Shown here piece after piece: positions 16,736 to 23,797 of a DNA stretch of 42,007 nt. The notes below the pieces were generated by a model that saw nothing but the letters and a program-made list of their open reading frames with translations, searched no databases and was not told the origin of the DNA. Position 1 is the stretch's first letter; the number at the start of each line of letters is the position of its first letter. The stretch is from JBOHHR01 sp050740975. GTDB lineage: Bacteria; Pseudomonadota; Gammaproteobacteria; JBOHHR01. The stretch lies in NCBI GenBank assembly GCA_050740975.1, contig JBOIEE010000334.1, positions 1 through 42,007 of the forward strand. The letters are read 5' to 3'. The translations under genes and the position numbers were made by a program.

Positions 16736-17842
16736 ATGGGAAACGTATCCTGGTTTACGTACGAATGTATTTTTGGATCCGTGCACCATCTGAAGGCAAT
16801 TGAATTTATTAATGAGAAGGAGAACCAAAGACTTGAGGGCTTTTACCGGGCACTTCCAAACGTCAGAGCGGAGGTATCTCCCGACGTTTCGAGCGCAATC
16901 GGCCGCTTCTTGACAACGAGTGAGATCTCCCTGGCAGATAACGAACGGCTAGAGCGGTGCTTGGCAGACCTGCTTATGAATAACATGCATCGATATCTTC
17001 GAGAAGAAGGTCCGGTTCTACTCGTGGAGGGACCCCCGCTCTCAAAACTGATTGGGCGCATTGGTTACCGGTACCCGCGCCCCGAAGTGACCATTGCGTT
17101 TGTCACAATTCGACCAGAATACCTACCCCAGCCTGGTGGGGCATCGGTGATGTCGGATGGTTGGAACGGTCCTTTCCCGGGGTTACAGGAAGATACGGTC
17201 CGAAGGACATATTTCCGATACAAACCAATTCCTATACGACTGGACATTTTCGCACAGGGATTGCAACGGTTCCGTCCGCTATGCAAAAAGGGAGGTGTCC
17301 CCATGGGCGTTACAGCAAAACTGAGGGCAATTTCTGAAGATGTCCTAAAGTTCGCGGATTATCTGAATCAGCGAGAGGCCCAAAGCCAGCCGAGATATAT
17401 TGCCGGACAACCGAAGAGGTTCACTCCTGTCGCAGACGAGGGTACGATCAATGAAAACTTAGCGGAGGCAGCGAGAGGTGGCAAGGCCGATGCTAGTAGC
17501 AAGAAGAGGGAACCTCGAACACCCAATCGGTCGACCGATCCATCAGTGGAGCGGGGAAAACGCGACCTCGTCAGGGCCCTCACCTCTGTTCCCGAGGACG
17601 CAATCCTCGATACGATCTTTGACAAAACGGACCGGCACATTAGGAAGGCTAACGGCGACCTGGTTAAGCAGTTTTTGGCAGAGAGGGGACTTGGAACAAT
17701 AGACGAAAAGCAGAACAAACAATTGTTGATATTTGTACAGAAAAGAATTATCGAGGAGCGCAAGGAGCGGCCATATAGATTGACTGTTCAGGACTTGGAA
17801 AGATGGTATGCAGAATTTAAGGGAGACGAGGGACGGAGCTAG
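16736..17842 (+). CDS. unrecognised protein of the SIR2-HD operon
   Basis: A strong AGGAGG at 16726-16731 supports ATG 16736, giving 368 residues; the frame also opens upstream inside the SIR2-HD gene, but that lacks such a site. I do not recognise a family. The N-terminal part (1-220) looks globular, with alternating strands (EVTIAFVTIRPEYL, FRYKPIPIRLDIFAQGL). A Lys/Arg/Pro-rich low-complexity linker follows around 250-290 (SSKKREPRTPNRSTDPS), then a helical C-terminal region of about 80 residues (DAILDTIFDKTDRHIRKANG, FVQKRIIEERKERPYRL). No signal peptide or membrane segment is seen. It begins 18 bases after the SIR2-HD stop and ends 2 bases before the peptidase gene, so it should be an obligate partner, perhaps a sensor, adaptor or inhibitor. 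Confidence 0.8.
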   Translation: MGNVSWFTYECIFGSVHHLKAIEFINEKENQRLEGFYRALPNVRAEVSPDVSSAIGRFLTTSEISLADNERLERCLADLLMNNMHRYLREEGPVLLVEGPPLSKLIGRIGYRYPRPEVTIAFVTIRPEYLPQPGGASVMSDGWNGPFPGLQEDTVRRTYFRYKPIPIRLDIFAQGLQRFRPLCKKGGVPMGVTAKLRAISEDVLKFADYLNQREAQSQPRYIAGQPKRFTPVADEGTINENLAEAARGGKADASSKKREPRTPNRSTDPSVERGKRDLVRALTSVPEDAILDTIFDKTDRHIRKANGDLVKQFLAERGLGTIDEKQNKQLLIFVQKRIIEERKERPYRLTVQDLERWYAEFKGDEGRS

Positions 17843-17844
17843 GC

Positions 17845-18732
17845 GTGCGCTATAGAAGCGAGCGAGTGCTAACCTTTTCACGCTATTGGGGTGCGCCACA
17901 CCCTGTCATCGCGATGGAGAGGGCCATCGACGCTGCTTTTCCCGACCTCGACCGAATGCAGCCACCAATCGATCTTCGGAAACTGGGAGAGCGTAGGGGT
18001 ATCAAAGTTGTCGAGCGCCCAATCGACGCTGATGGCCTTATTTTTCGGGCCGAAGATGAAGGATATGTAGTCGTCCTAAACACGCGTGCCCAAGAGGAGC
18101 GGCGGCGTTTTACCCTTGCACATGAGATTGCTCACACTTTTTTCTTTGACGCGGAAGGCTGCCGCGGCTATGAAACTACAGCGAGTCGCGGTGAAGTCAG
18201 ACGCGAGGTTGATCCAGAGGAAGAGCATTTATGCGATTATGGGGCAGCCAAGATCCTAATGCCTAAGGGATTAATCGCGCCGCTGCTCGACACATTTGGG
18301 CCAAGTGCCCATTTTGTTGTTCAGGTCGCGAGAACGTTCAAGGTGTCAATGCGGGCTAGTGCGCGGCATCTGGTTAAGATTAGCGATACAAAGATTGTAG
18401 TGGGATATTGGGAATATCGAGCCTCGCGTGGGCAGTTCGAGACATCGTGGGTAGAGGGGCGAGAGACCGCCAAAGGCAGAAGGGCGATGGCAGTGGGAAA
18501 AGACCAGCCAATATTCGACGACTTCCTAGCAGCGCAGGATTTTCGTGGTAGGAGATGGATGTCTTTGGGAGGGGACCTACAGCATTATTTTGTGGATGCA
18601 GTGTTCCTGAAGGGTACGCCGCGACGATGGCTTACTGAGATTGTGCTTGATCCCATCGCCGAGAGGGGGTTTGTGGGGCGATCGACGCGGATAGCAGGTT
18701 TAAGTGGCGAGGTTCCTGGCCACCTGCGTTAG
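17845..18732 (+). CDS. ImmA/IrrE-family zinc metallopeptidase
   Basis: The 295-residue product (GTG start at 17845; ATG 17914 is an alternative) has the ImmA/IrrE layout: an N-terminal segment PPIDLRKLGERRGIKVVERP, the strand YVVVLNTRAQEERRRFTLAH, the zinc motif HEIAH (93-97) and the third ligand region EEEHLCDYGAAKILMP (about 125-140). A C-terminal domain of about 130 residues follows. Family members cleave regulators: ImmA cuts the ImmR repressor of ICEBs1 and IrrE cuts DdrO after DNA damage. Here no XRE repressor gene is adjacent, so the target may be a protein of this operon. Overall spacing implies one transcript from 13926. Confidence 0.9.
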   Translation: MRYRSERVLTFSRYWGAPHPVIAMERAIDAAFPDLDRMQPPIDLRKLGERRGIKVVERPIDADGLIFRAEDEGYVVVLNTRAQEERRRFTLAHEIAHTFFFDAEGCRGYETTASRGEVRREVDPEEEHLCDYGAAKILMPKGLIAPLLDTFGPSAHFVVQVARTFKVSMRASARHLVKISDTKIVVGYWEYRASRGQFETSWVEGRETAKGRRAMAVGKDQPIFDDFLAAQDFRGRRWMSLGGDLQHYFVDAVFLKGTPRRWLTEIVLDPIAERGFVGRSTRIAGLSGEVPGHLR

Positions 18733-18812
18733 CGCTCCCGCGGCGCTACAGTAAATGTCTGCCGTGTAACTACGGCGACCAAAGGTTCGGGCTTTCGCAT
18801 CGCGGCGAGCAC

Positions 18813-18864
18813 CCCGTAGGTTGGAGGAGGTGCGAATGATTTCGGGGGGCGAGGTGGGCGGAGG
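18813..18864 (+). repeat. right copy of the 52-bp direct repeat
   Basis: The copy is identical to 13566-13617 except at two positions. It lies 81 bases after the stop of the peptidase gene. Within 18733-19101 the only other content I see is the EamA remnant on the minus strand. Confidence 0.85.
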
Positions 18865-18931
18865 AGCCGGTAGCCGCCCCCGGCCGAAGTTTGCGCTGTT
18901 TGGAAGTAAAGAGAGCGCGTCCGCCGGGCCC

Positions 18932-19053
18932 TCACGTTTTCACGGTTGTCACACGGCACGCCACAATTCCAAAGAGAACAATCGCGCCGCCAAGCGACTG
19001 CTGTACGCTAAAAGGTTCAGCCAACAGCACCCAGGCAAACACTGCGGCTGCGG
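18932..19053 (-). pseudogene. C-terminal remnant of an EamA/DMT-family transporter
   Basis: The minus-strand frame reads AAAVFAWVLLAEPFSVQQSL, then GGAIVLFGIVACRVTT, then a stop at 18932-18934. A hydrophobic segment with LLAEP, a polar turn and a Gly-rich last helix is the usual end of EamA-family drug/metabolite transporters. A stop codon precedes the fragment by a few codons, and the remaining nine helices are missing. Confidence 0.6.
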
Positions 19054-19101
19054 CCGGCTAGCGTCTTAGCTGATCAAGCGACTCTATGGCGCAGGGGTAA
19101 A

Positions 19102-20580
19102 TCAGGCCCGCTGTCCGCCGCCGTTCCAAGCTAGCAGATTCAAGAACTCGCGGCGCGTCTTCGGGCCATGGGTGCGGAAGTGGGGGTCCGGTGCCTCGCG
19201 ATAAGCCAACCGCTCCTGGGCGATACCATCGCGCGCCGCGCGTTTTTTCATCTCATCGGCGCTGATAGGATAGGGCCGCAGTGCGTTCAGCCCGAATACC
19301 TTGGCACGCAGCTCGGGCGTGATCTCAAGGTAGCCGTGTTGCTCGCGAAGCTCGTTGGCGATTTGAAAGGTCCGGAAGGCCTGGATCTGGTCTTGCGGCG
19401 AGCCATACCAGATGGAATCGGTGCCCCACAACACGTTGTCCTGCCCGACATAGTTAAAGAGCTTGCCGAGCGCATGCGCCGCACTCTGCGGGTCGCGCAT
19501 CAAATAGCGCCAGGTACTACCGAGCTCCGCATACACGTTGCTGTTCGGCGGCAGGTCATTCTCGACGACGGTCTTGATTAACGAATCGATGCCTTCGTTG
19601 CGTGCGGGGTCGTAAGGCCCTTCGGCCTGGCCGGGCACGAATCCGGGGTGGTAGATAAGAAAGTTGACATCCGGGTAGCGCCTGGCGACGACACCGATGT
19701 CGTCGCACAGTGAATGCGCATAGGATTTCCGGCCGAAGGGAATACCCTTGTGTACGCAGATGTTCTTGATGCTGAGCTTGCGCGCCCGCTCGATGAAGGC
19801 CAGCCCCACCTCGTCACTCAGAAAAAAGCCCCGCCCCTCCGGGCCCCATTGGGTGTAGGTCTTCCAGGCAGACACCTTCCAGCGCTCGGCCAATTCGTCC
19901 ATGCCTTGCAGATCGCCGTCCTGATTCGGGTTCACGCGCCCGTGCAGGAGTAGCCTATGTGCGCCGCCCATCCTCTCCACGATCCGGGCCGTGGCTGCCG
20001 CTTCTTCGATGGCGAGAGGCTCGGCGTCGCGATGTGAGGGCACGAAGGACAGCACCATCATGTCCGTGTCGGAATCCAGAAAGACGTCTTTGATGAACTC
20101 CTCCTCGCCCAGGCACAGCAGGTAGCTGTGCTCACCCGGCCTATCGGCCAAGTGGCAACTTGCCTTGGGCGCCCACTTGAACCGTCCGCTGCCGGGCGGC
20201 TCATTTTTCAGCCATGCGCCCCTGGGATTCACGTAATGGCCCTGCACGTCGAAAATGAACTCGCTACCTTCAAGCGCTGCGGCCGCGACCTCCCGATCGA
20301 GGGCGGCTTCCTTGGCGACATCAAAGAACCCACCGCCACGCCCCGCGGCTGCATAGGCCGCGTTCATTGCGAGCAAGGTGGACGCCGCTCCACCGGCCGA
20401 GATCAAAAAATTCCGGCGCCCAACGCCGCAACGCTTGGCGTTCCCCGTGGCGGCCTCATGAGCCAGGCGCCGCGCCTGCCGGTGCACCGACTCAAGCGGT
20501 ATGGGGGCGAATTCGCCGTTGGTCGTGGTATCCAACTTGATGGGCAGGCGGCGCCCTTCGGGATCGTGTGGCTGAGTCAT
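19102..20580 (-). CDS. Tat-exported amidohydrolase-family protein (Amidohydro_2 type)
   Basis: The 492-residue protein has an internal twin-arginine signal (GVGRRNFLISAGGAAST, Arg55-Arg56) followed by Ala-rich sequence, indicating folded export to the periplasm. The mature part resembles the TIM-barrel amidohydrolase-2 family: FIFDVQGHYVNP (D111, H115), VLSFVPSHRDAE, AHRLLLHGRVNPNQ, NICVHKGIPFG, FLIYHPGFVPGQ, YAELGSTWRYLM and VLWGTDSIWYGSPQ, the last containing the usual metal-binding Asp. Relatives are decarboxylases or hydrolases of cyclic acids, but the substrate is not evident. The first strand has D-V-Q-G-H where D-x-H-x-H is common, so metal binding may be altered. It is divergent from the MBL-fold gene. 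Confidence 0.85.
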   Translation of the reverse strand: MTQPHDPEGRRLPIKLDTTTNGEFAPIPLESVHRQARRLAHEAATGNAKRCGVGRRNFLISAGGAASTLLAMNAAYAAAGRGGGFFDVAKEAALDREVAAAALEGSEFIFDVQGHYVNPRGAWLKNEPPGSGRFKWAPKASCHLADRPGEHSYLLCLGEEEFIKDVFLDSDTDMMVLSFVPSHRDAEPLAIEEAAATARIVERMGGAHRLLLHGRVNPNQDGDLQGMDELAERWKVSAWKTYTQWGPEGRGFFLSDEVGLAFIERARKLSIKNICVHKGIPFGRKSYAHSLCDDIGVVARRYPDVNFLIYHPGFVPGQAEGPYDPARNEGIDSLIKTVVENDLPPNSNVYAELGSTWRYLMRDPQSAAHALGKLFNYVGQDNVLWGTDSIWYGSPQDQIQAFRTFQIANELREQHGYLEITPELRAKVFGLNALRPYPISADEMKKRAARDGIAQERLAYREAPDPHFRTHGPKTRREFLNLLAWNGGGQRA

Positions 20581-20707
20581 TTCGTTCTTCCCAGCGGGGT
20601 GTGTGGCCTAATTCCGAATTCTACGGCAATGTACCCATTAACGGCAGTTTTATGAATCCTCGACCACCAGTAAAGCACTAATAAGCATCTCGGAAAGGAG
20701 CTGTGTC

Positions 20708-21309
20708 ATGCAAGAAATCGCGAGCGACATCTTCACCTGGTCTTGGTTTTCCGAGCCCCACGGCTACGATTTCAACGGCCACTTCATTCGCCACTCGGAG
20801 GGTAACCTTTGCATCGACCCGGTTCAGCCCAGCGAAGAAGACCTGGAGACGATCACGCGGCTAGGGGTCGCGCAGATCCTGCTCACCAACCGCAACCACA
20901 CGCGTGCGGCCAAGTTGGTGCGGCTGCGCACTGGGGCAAAAGCGGCCATCCACCCGGATGACGCGCACCACGCCCGTAGCCAGGGGGCCGAGATCGATGA
21001 GGCGTTGCGGGTTGGCGAACAAATAGGTCCGCTCGAGGTGATCGGCGTCCCGGGGAAGTCGCCGGGTGAGGTCGCATTCTACTGGCGGGCGCGTCGGGTC
21101 CTGATCGTGGGAGATGCGGTGATCGGCAATCCGCTCGGACGCTGCGGACTGCTCCGGGAGCAGGTCATGGGGATCCGGTGCGTTTGAGGCAAAGCGTGCG
21201 TAACTTGCTGGATCTGGACTTCGACACGCTGCTTGTGGGAGACGGCGTATCCATTCTCCAGGGGGCGAAGGACGGGCTTAGGGCGCTGGTGGATAGGTTT
21301 CCGGATTGA
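20708..21309 (+). pseudogene. MBL-fold (metallo-beta-lactamase-like) protein, frameshifted
   Basis: A good ribosome site (AAAGGAG) precedes ATG 20708. The first frame runs MQEIASDIFTWSWFSEPHGY to GRCGLLREQVMG and stops at 21187. A one-base loss around 21167-21173 moves the rest into another frame: DPVRLRQSVRNLLDLDFDTL, then LLVGDGVSILQGAKDGLRAL, ending DRFPD at 21307-21309. Joined, the protein would have about 200 residues. The usual HxHxDH zinc motif is replaced by TNRNHTRAA, so even an intact version may be a non-classical MBL-fold protein. The frameshift may be real decay or a sequencing error. Confidence 0.75.
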
Positions 21310-21511
21310 TGGCGGCGCCGTGGCTGGAAACTGGAACTCTCCCTTTCTCGACCGCACCGGTTGGGAAAAGAGCGTCAAGAAGATGGTCCATGTGATGGGC
21401 GCCCCCATACCCGAGCAGGATCTCACCAAGAAATTTCGCTTCGTAACGCCTTGTTTCGGCTCGTACCACATCGGTTTTGCGGACCAGGGGGCTACGGATA
21501 TAATTTAACTC

Positions 21512-21742
21512 ATGGGTGCTACCTTTGAAGAACTGGAAAAGCAAGCCCGAGCGTTGAGCCCGAAAGAGAAAGCTGCCCTTGCACGCATTCTCATTGATGA
21601 GCTAGATACCTCGGTCGACCCGGACGCCGAAGAGCTGTGGATTGAAGAAGCTCAGCGGCGGTATGACGCCTTTATAAGGGGCGAGCTTCAGGACCTCCCC
21701 GGTGACGAGGTAATGCGTAGGGTTCGTAGCCGCCTCAAATGA
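21512..21742 (+). CDS. antitoxin of a ParE-type addiction module, partner truncated
   Basis: This 76-residue helical acidic protein (ATFEELEKQARALSPKEKAA, then LWIEEAQRRYDAFIRGEL) belongs to the same short antitoxin family as 1129-1362. Its stop overlaps the start of the toxin frame at 21739 as ATGA, the same layout as at 1359. The toxin is truncated after about 19 codons, so the antitoxin is orphaned. It might still neutralise the toxin at 1359, though the two antitoxins differ at many positions. Confidence 0.82.
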   Translation: MGATFEELEKQARALSPKEKAALARILIDELDTSVDPDAEELWIEEAQRRYDAFIRGELQDLPGDEVMRRVRSRLK

Positions 21743-21796
21743 TCGGCTATCGGTATCTTCCTCCGGCGGAGGAAGAAATGACCGAAGCATCCCTCT
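21739..21796 (+). pseudogene. truncated RelE/ParE-family toxin
   Basis: The frame begins MIGYRYLPPAEEEMTEASL, corresponding to the first residues of the toxin at 1359 (MRAELHPEAEKEFIEASL). From about 21797 the sequence is instead a copy of the region around the decarboxylase start at 41683. The toxin body is therefore lost through a recombination junction. Confidence 0.7.
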
Positions 21797-21940
21797 GGGG
21801 GATTTTTGACTGTGGAAGACGGGATCGATGGAATCGAACGATGGACAATGGAGAAGCCCCTTGGATGTCTCCGAAGGAATGCGACAATTTCGGTACCTCA
21901 ACACGGACTTCGCTAAATTTTGTTTCACGTTTGCTCGGTG
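21797..21940 (+). repeat. decayed copy of the 5' end of the decarboxylase gene at 41683
   Basis: The segment TTTTTGACTGTGG, then GATCGATGGAATCGAA, then a diverged stretch with CCTTGG.ATGTCTCC, corresponds to 41666-41760 in the same order. From ATG 21828 it reads MESNDGQWRSPLDVSEGMRQ, against MESKDGHESRSPLEMSPEEM at 41683, then loses similarity and stops. It includes a few bases upstream of the start as well as the first codons. It seems to be a duplicated and eroded gene start joined to a truncated toxin. Confidence 0.6.
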
Positions 21941-22146
21941 AATTATTTACATCACAATCCCACTTAACCTTGATACACTAGCGACGTTTAGGTGGATCAA
22001 TGATTCCTTAGAAAAAACGCATTATTTCCTCCCCCCTCATGGGCTCCAAAGCGACTTTATTAAATTCTTTTCAGACCTCCTAGGCGTGGGAGGGATTTAA
22101 GGGGGAGGGAGCATTCTAGAAGCATAATTTCGTGGAGGTCTAAAAA

Positions 22147-23628
22147 ATGCCCCAGAAGAAAAGTCTCATTCTAATCCTATTGACCGGCTCTTTGGCTTTG
22201 TTGATGGCGGGTTGTCCACAGCCACCAGGACCCCCGGAAATAAAGATCACCACGTCCTCGCCGTTGCCGCAGGGCAAGGTGGGGGAACGCTATAAAGCCC
22301 GATTTATGGCGACCGGTGGACAGGCGCCGTATACGTGGTCAGGCGGTCCCCCGGCAGGTTTAGGCTTAAGCCTGAAGGCCGATGGTAAACTAACGGGGAC
22401 ACCCACAAAGGCGGGTAGCTTTAAGTTTGACGTCAAGGTGACCGACTACGCGAATCGGTCTGTCACGAAGAACTTCCAGCTCAAAGTCAAGGTCGTCGAT
22501 GGCCGTTGTGCGATCACGACCACCTCTTCGTTGCCCAACGGGACGGTAGGGCAGACTTATGGGCCGGTCACCCTGCAGGCGAGTAGTGGTTGCAAACCTC
22601 CGCTGACCTGGTCGGTGGGCGCGGGGGCACTGCCTCCGGGCTTAACGCTGAACGCCCAAAGCGGTGTCATCGGTGGAACGCCCACTCAGGCGGGCACCTT
22701 CAACTTTACCATCAAGGTGACCGACAGCACCGGACAATCTGACACTAATGGCTTGCAGATCACAATTACCACAAACGGCCCGGAGTGTGAGATCGCGACC
22801 TCCTTGCTGCCGAACGGGACGGTGAACCAGTCTTATCCGGCGGTAACGCTGCAGACGAGGAATTGCACGCCACCGCTGACCTGGTCGGTGAGCGCAGGGG
22901 CCCTGCCTCCGGGCTTAAGGTTGAACGCCCAAGCCGGGGTTATCGACGGGACCCCAAGTCAGGCGGACACCTTCAACTTTGCCGTCAGGGTGAGCAGCGC
23001 AGGCCAGTTGGACACCCAAGACCTCCAGATCACGATAGGGCCGCCGGTCGCGGTTTGTGAGATCACGACCACCTCACCCTTGCCTGACGGGAGGGTAAAC
23101 CAGCCTTACCCGCCGCAAACCTTGCGCACGACGGGTTGCACGGCGCCGCTGACCTGGTCGGTGAGTGCGGGGGCACTGCCTCCGGGCTTAAACCTGAACG
23201 CACAAACGGGTGTCATCGGCGGCACAGCCACTGGGGACGGCACCTTCAACTTTACCGTTAGGGTGACCGACAGCGCGAGTCCGGCCCAGTCCGACACCGA
23301 AGGCTTTCGGATTGTGATCGAAGGTCGGGTATGTGGAACCCATACGGTAAGTATGAATAATCTTCAATTTATACCGCGCACATTGACCGTAAGGGCTTGT
23401 GAGACAGTGAATTGGGTGCATAATCAACCGGGTGTTCCCCATACTGTGACAAGTGATACCGGCGTATTCGAAAATGGAACAGTGGCTAATCCTATGGTGT
23501 TCCAGCAAACCTTCTCTCATACCTTTGCTAACCCTGGGACATTCCCCTATCACTGTAGGATCCATGGGGCGCCAGGTGGAAATCCAGCCCTAATGACCGG
23601 AAGTATCACGGTAAATCCTAATCCGTAG
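22147..23628 (+). CDS. lipoprotein with four Ig-like repeats and a C-terminal type 1 copper (plastocyanin-like) domain
   Basis: GGAGG at 22134-22138 precedes ATG 22147. The 493-residue protein has a signal with lipobox LLMAGC (Cys23). Four repeats of about 95 residues follow (SPLPQGKVGERYKARFMATG, TSSLPNGTVGQTYGPV, TSLLPNGTVNQSYPAV, TSPLPDGRVNQPYPPQ), each with a LTWSVSAGALPPGL-like core and G.P..AGTF.F.V.VTDS end, the putative-Ig (He_PIG) pattern. The last 100 residues form a cupredoxin with ligands His432 (VPHTV), Cys470 and His473 (FPYHCRIHG) and Met483. It would be an envelope-anchored electron-transfer or copper protein, and the multicopper oxidase next door is its likely partner. Confidence 0.88.
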   Translation: MPQKKSLILILLTGSLALLMAGCPQPPGPPEIKITTSSPLPQGKVGERYKARFMATGGQAPYTWSGGPPAGLGLSLKADGKLTGTPTKAGSFKFDVKVTDYANRSVTKNFQLKVKVVDGRCAITTTSSLPNGTVGQTYGPVTLQASSGCKPPLTWSVGAGALPPGLTLNAQSGVIGGTPTQAGTFNFTIKVTDSTGQSDTNGLQITITTNGPECEIATSLLPNGTVNQSYPAVTLQTRNCTPPLTWSVSAGALPPGLRLNAQAGVIDGTPSQADTFNFAVRVSSAGQLDTQDLQITIGPPVAVCEITTTSPLPDGRVNQPYPPQTLRTTGCTAPLTWSVSAGALPPGLNLNAQTGVIGGTATGDGTFNFTVRVTDSASPAQSDTEGFRIVIEGRVCGTHTVSMNNLQFIPRTLTVRACETVNWVHNQPGVPHTVTSDTGVFENGTVANPMVFQQTFSHTFANPGTFPYHCRIHGAPGGNPALMTGSITVNPNP

Positions 23629-23647
23629 AAAACGGTGTAGCGGTTAT

Positions 23648-23701
23648 CCAGGGTCCACTTGCAGGGTGAAGGTCTTATGATCCCTATGCGGTGGACCCTG
23701 G
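23648..23701. promoter_or_regulatory. hairpin between the cupredoxin lipoprotein and multicopper oxidase genes
   Basis: CCAGGGTCCAC at 23648-23658 pairs exactly with GTGGACCCTGG at 23691-23701 across a 32-base loop. No T-run follows, so it is not a standard terminator. It could stabilise mRNA ends or mark a processing site in a polycistronic transcript. Confidence 0.4.
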
Positions 23702-23797
23702 AACGCCGGCCCAGTTAGAACGGGAAGAGAAGAGGCACCAGTGCCCCTGACACTAAAAGAGGGTTTGCCTGTGCATCTTGCAAAGAGGAGGGAAATA

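Noticed and set aside
18729..19069. Small frames starting in the right 52-bp repeat
   Set aside because: The ribosome-site-like GGAGGAGG plus ATG is inside the repeat, but the translations are low complexity, lack a known domain and differ between the two copies.
22200..23320. Repeated DNA segments that could be taken for a tandem repeat array
   Set aside because: They are coding repeats of Ig-like domains of about 95 residues; no CRISPR or non-coding array is present.
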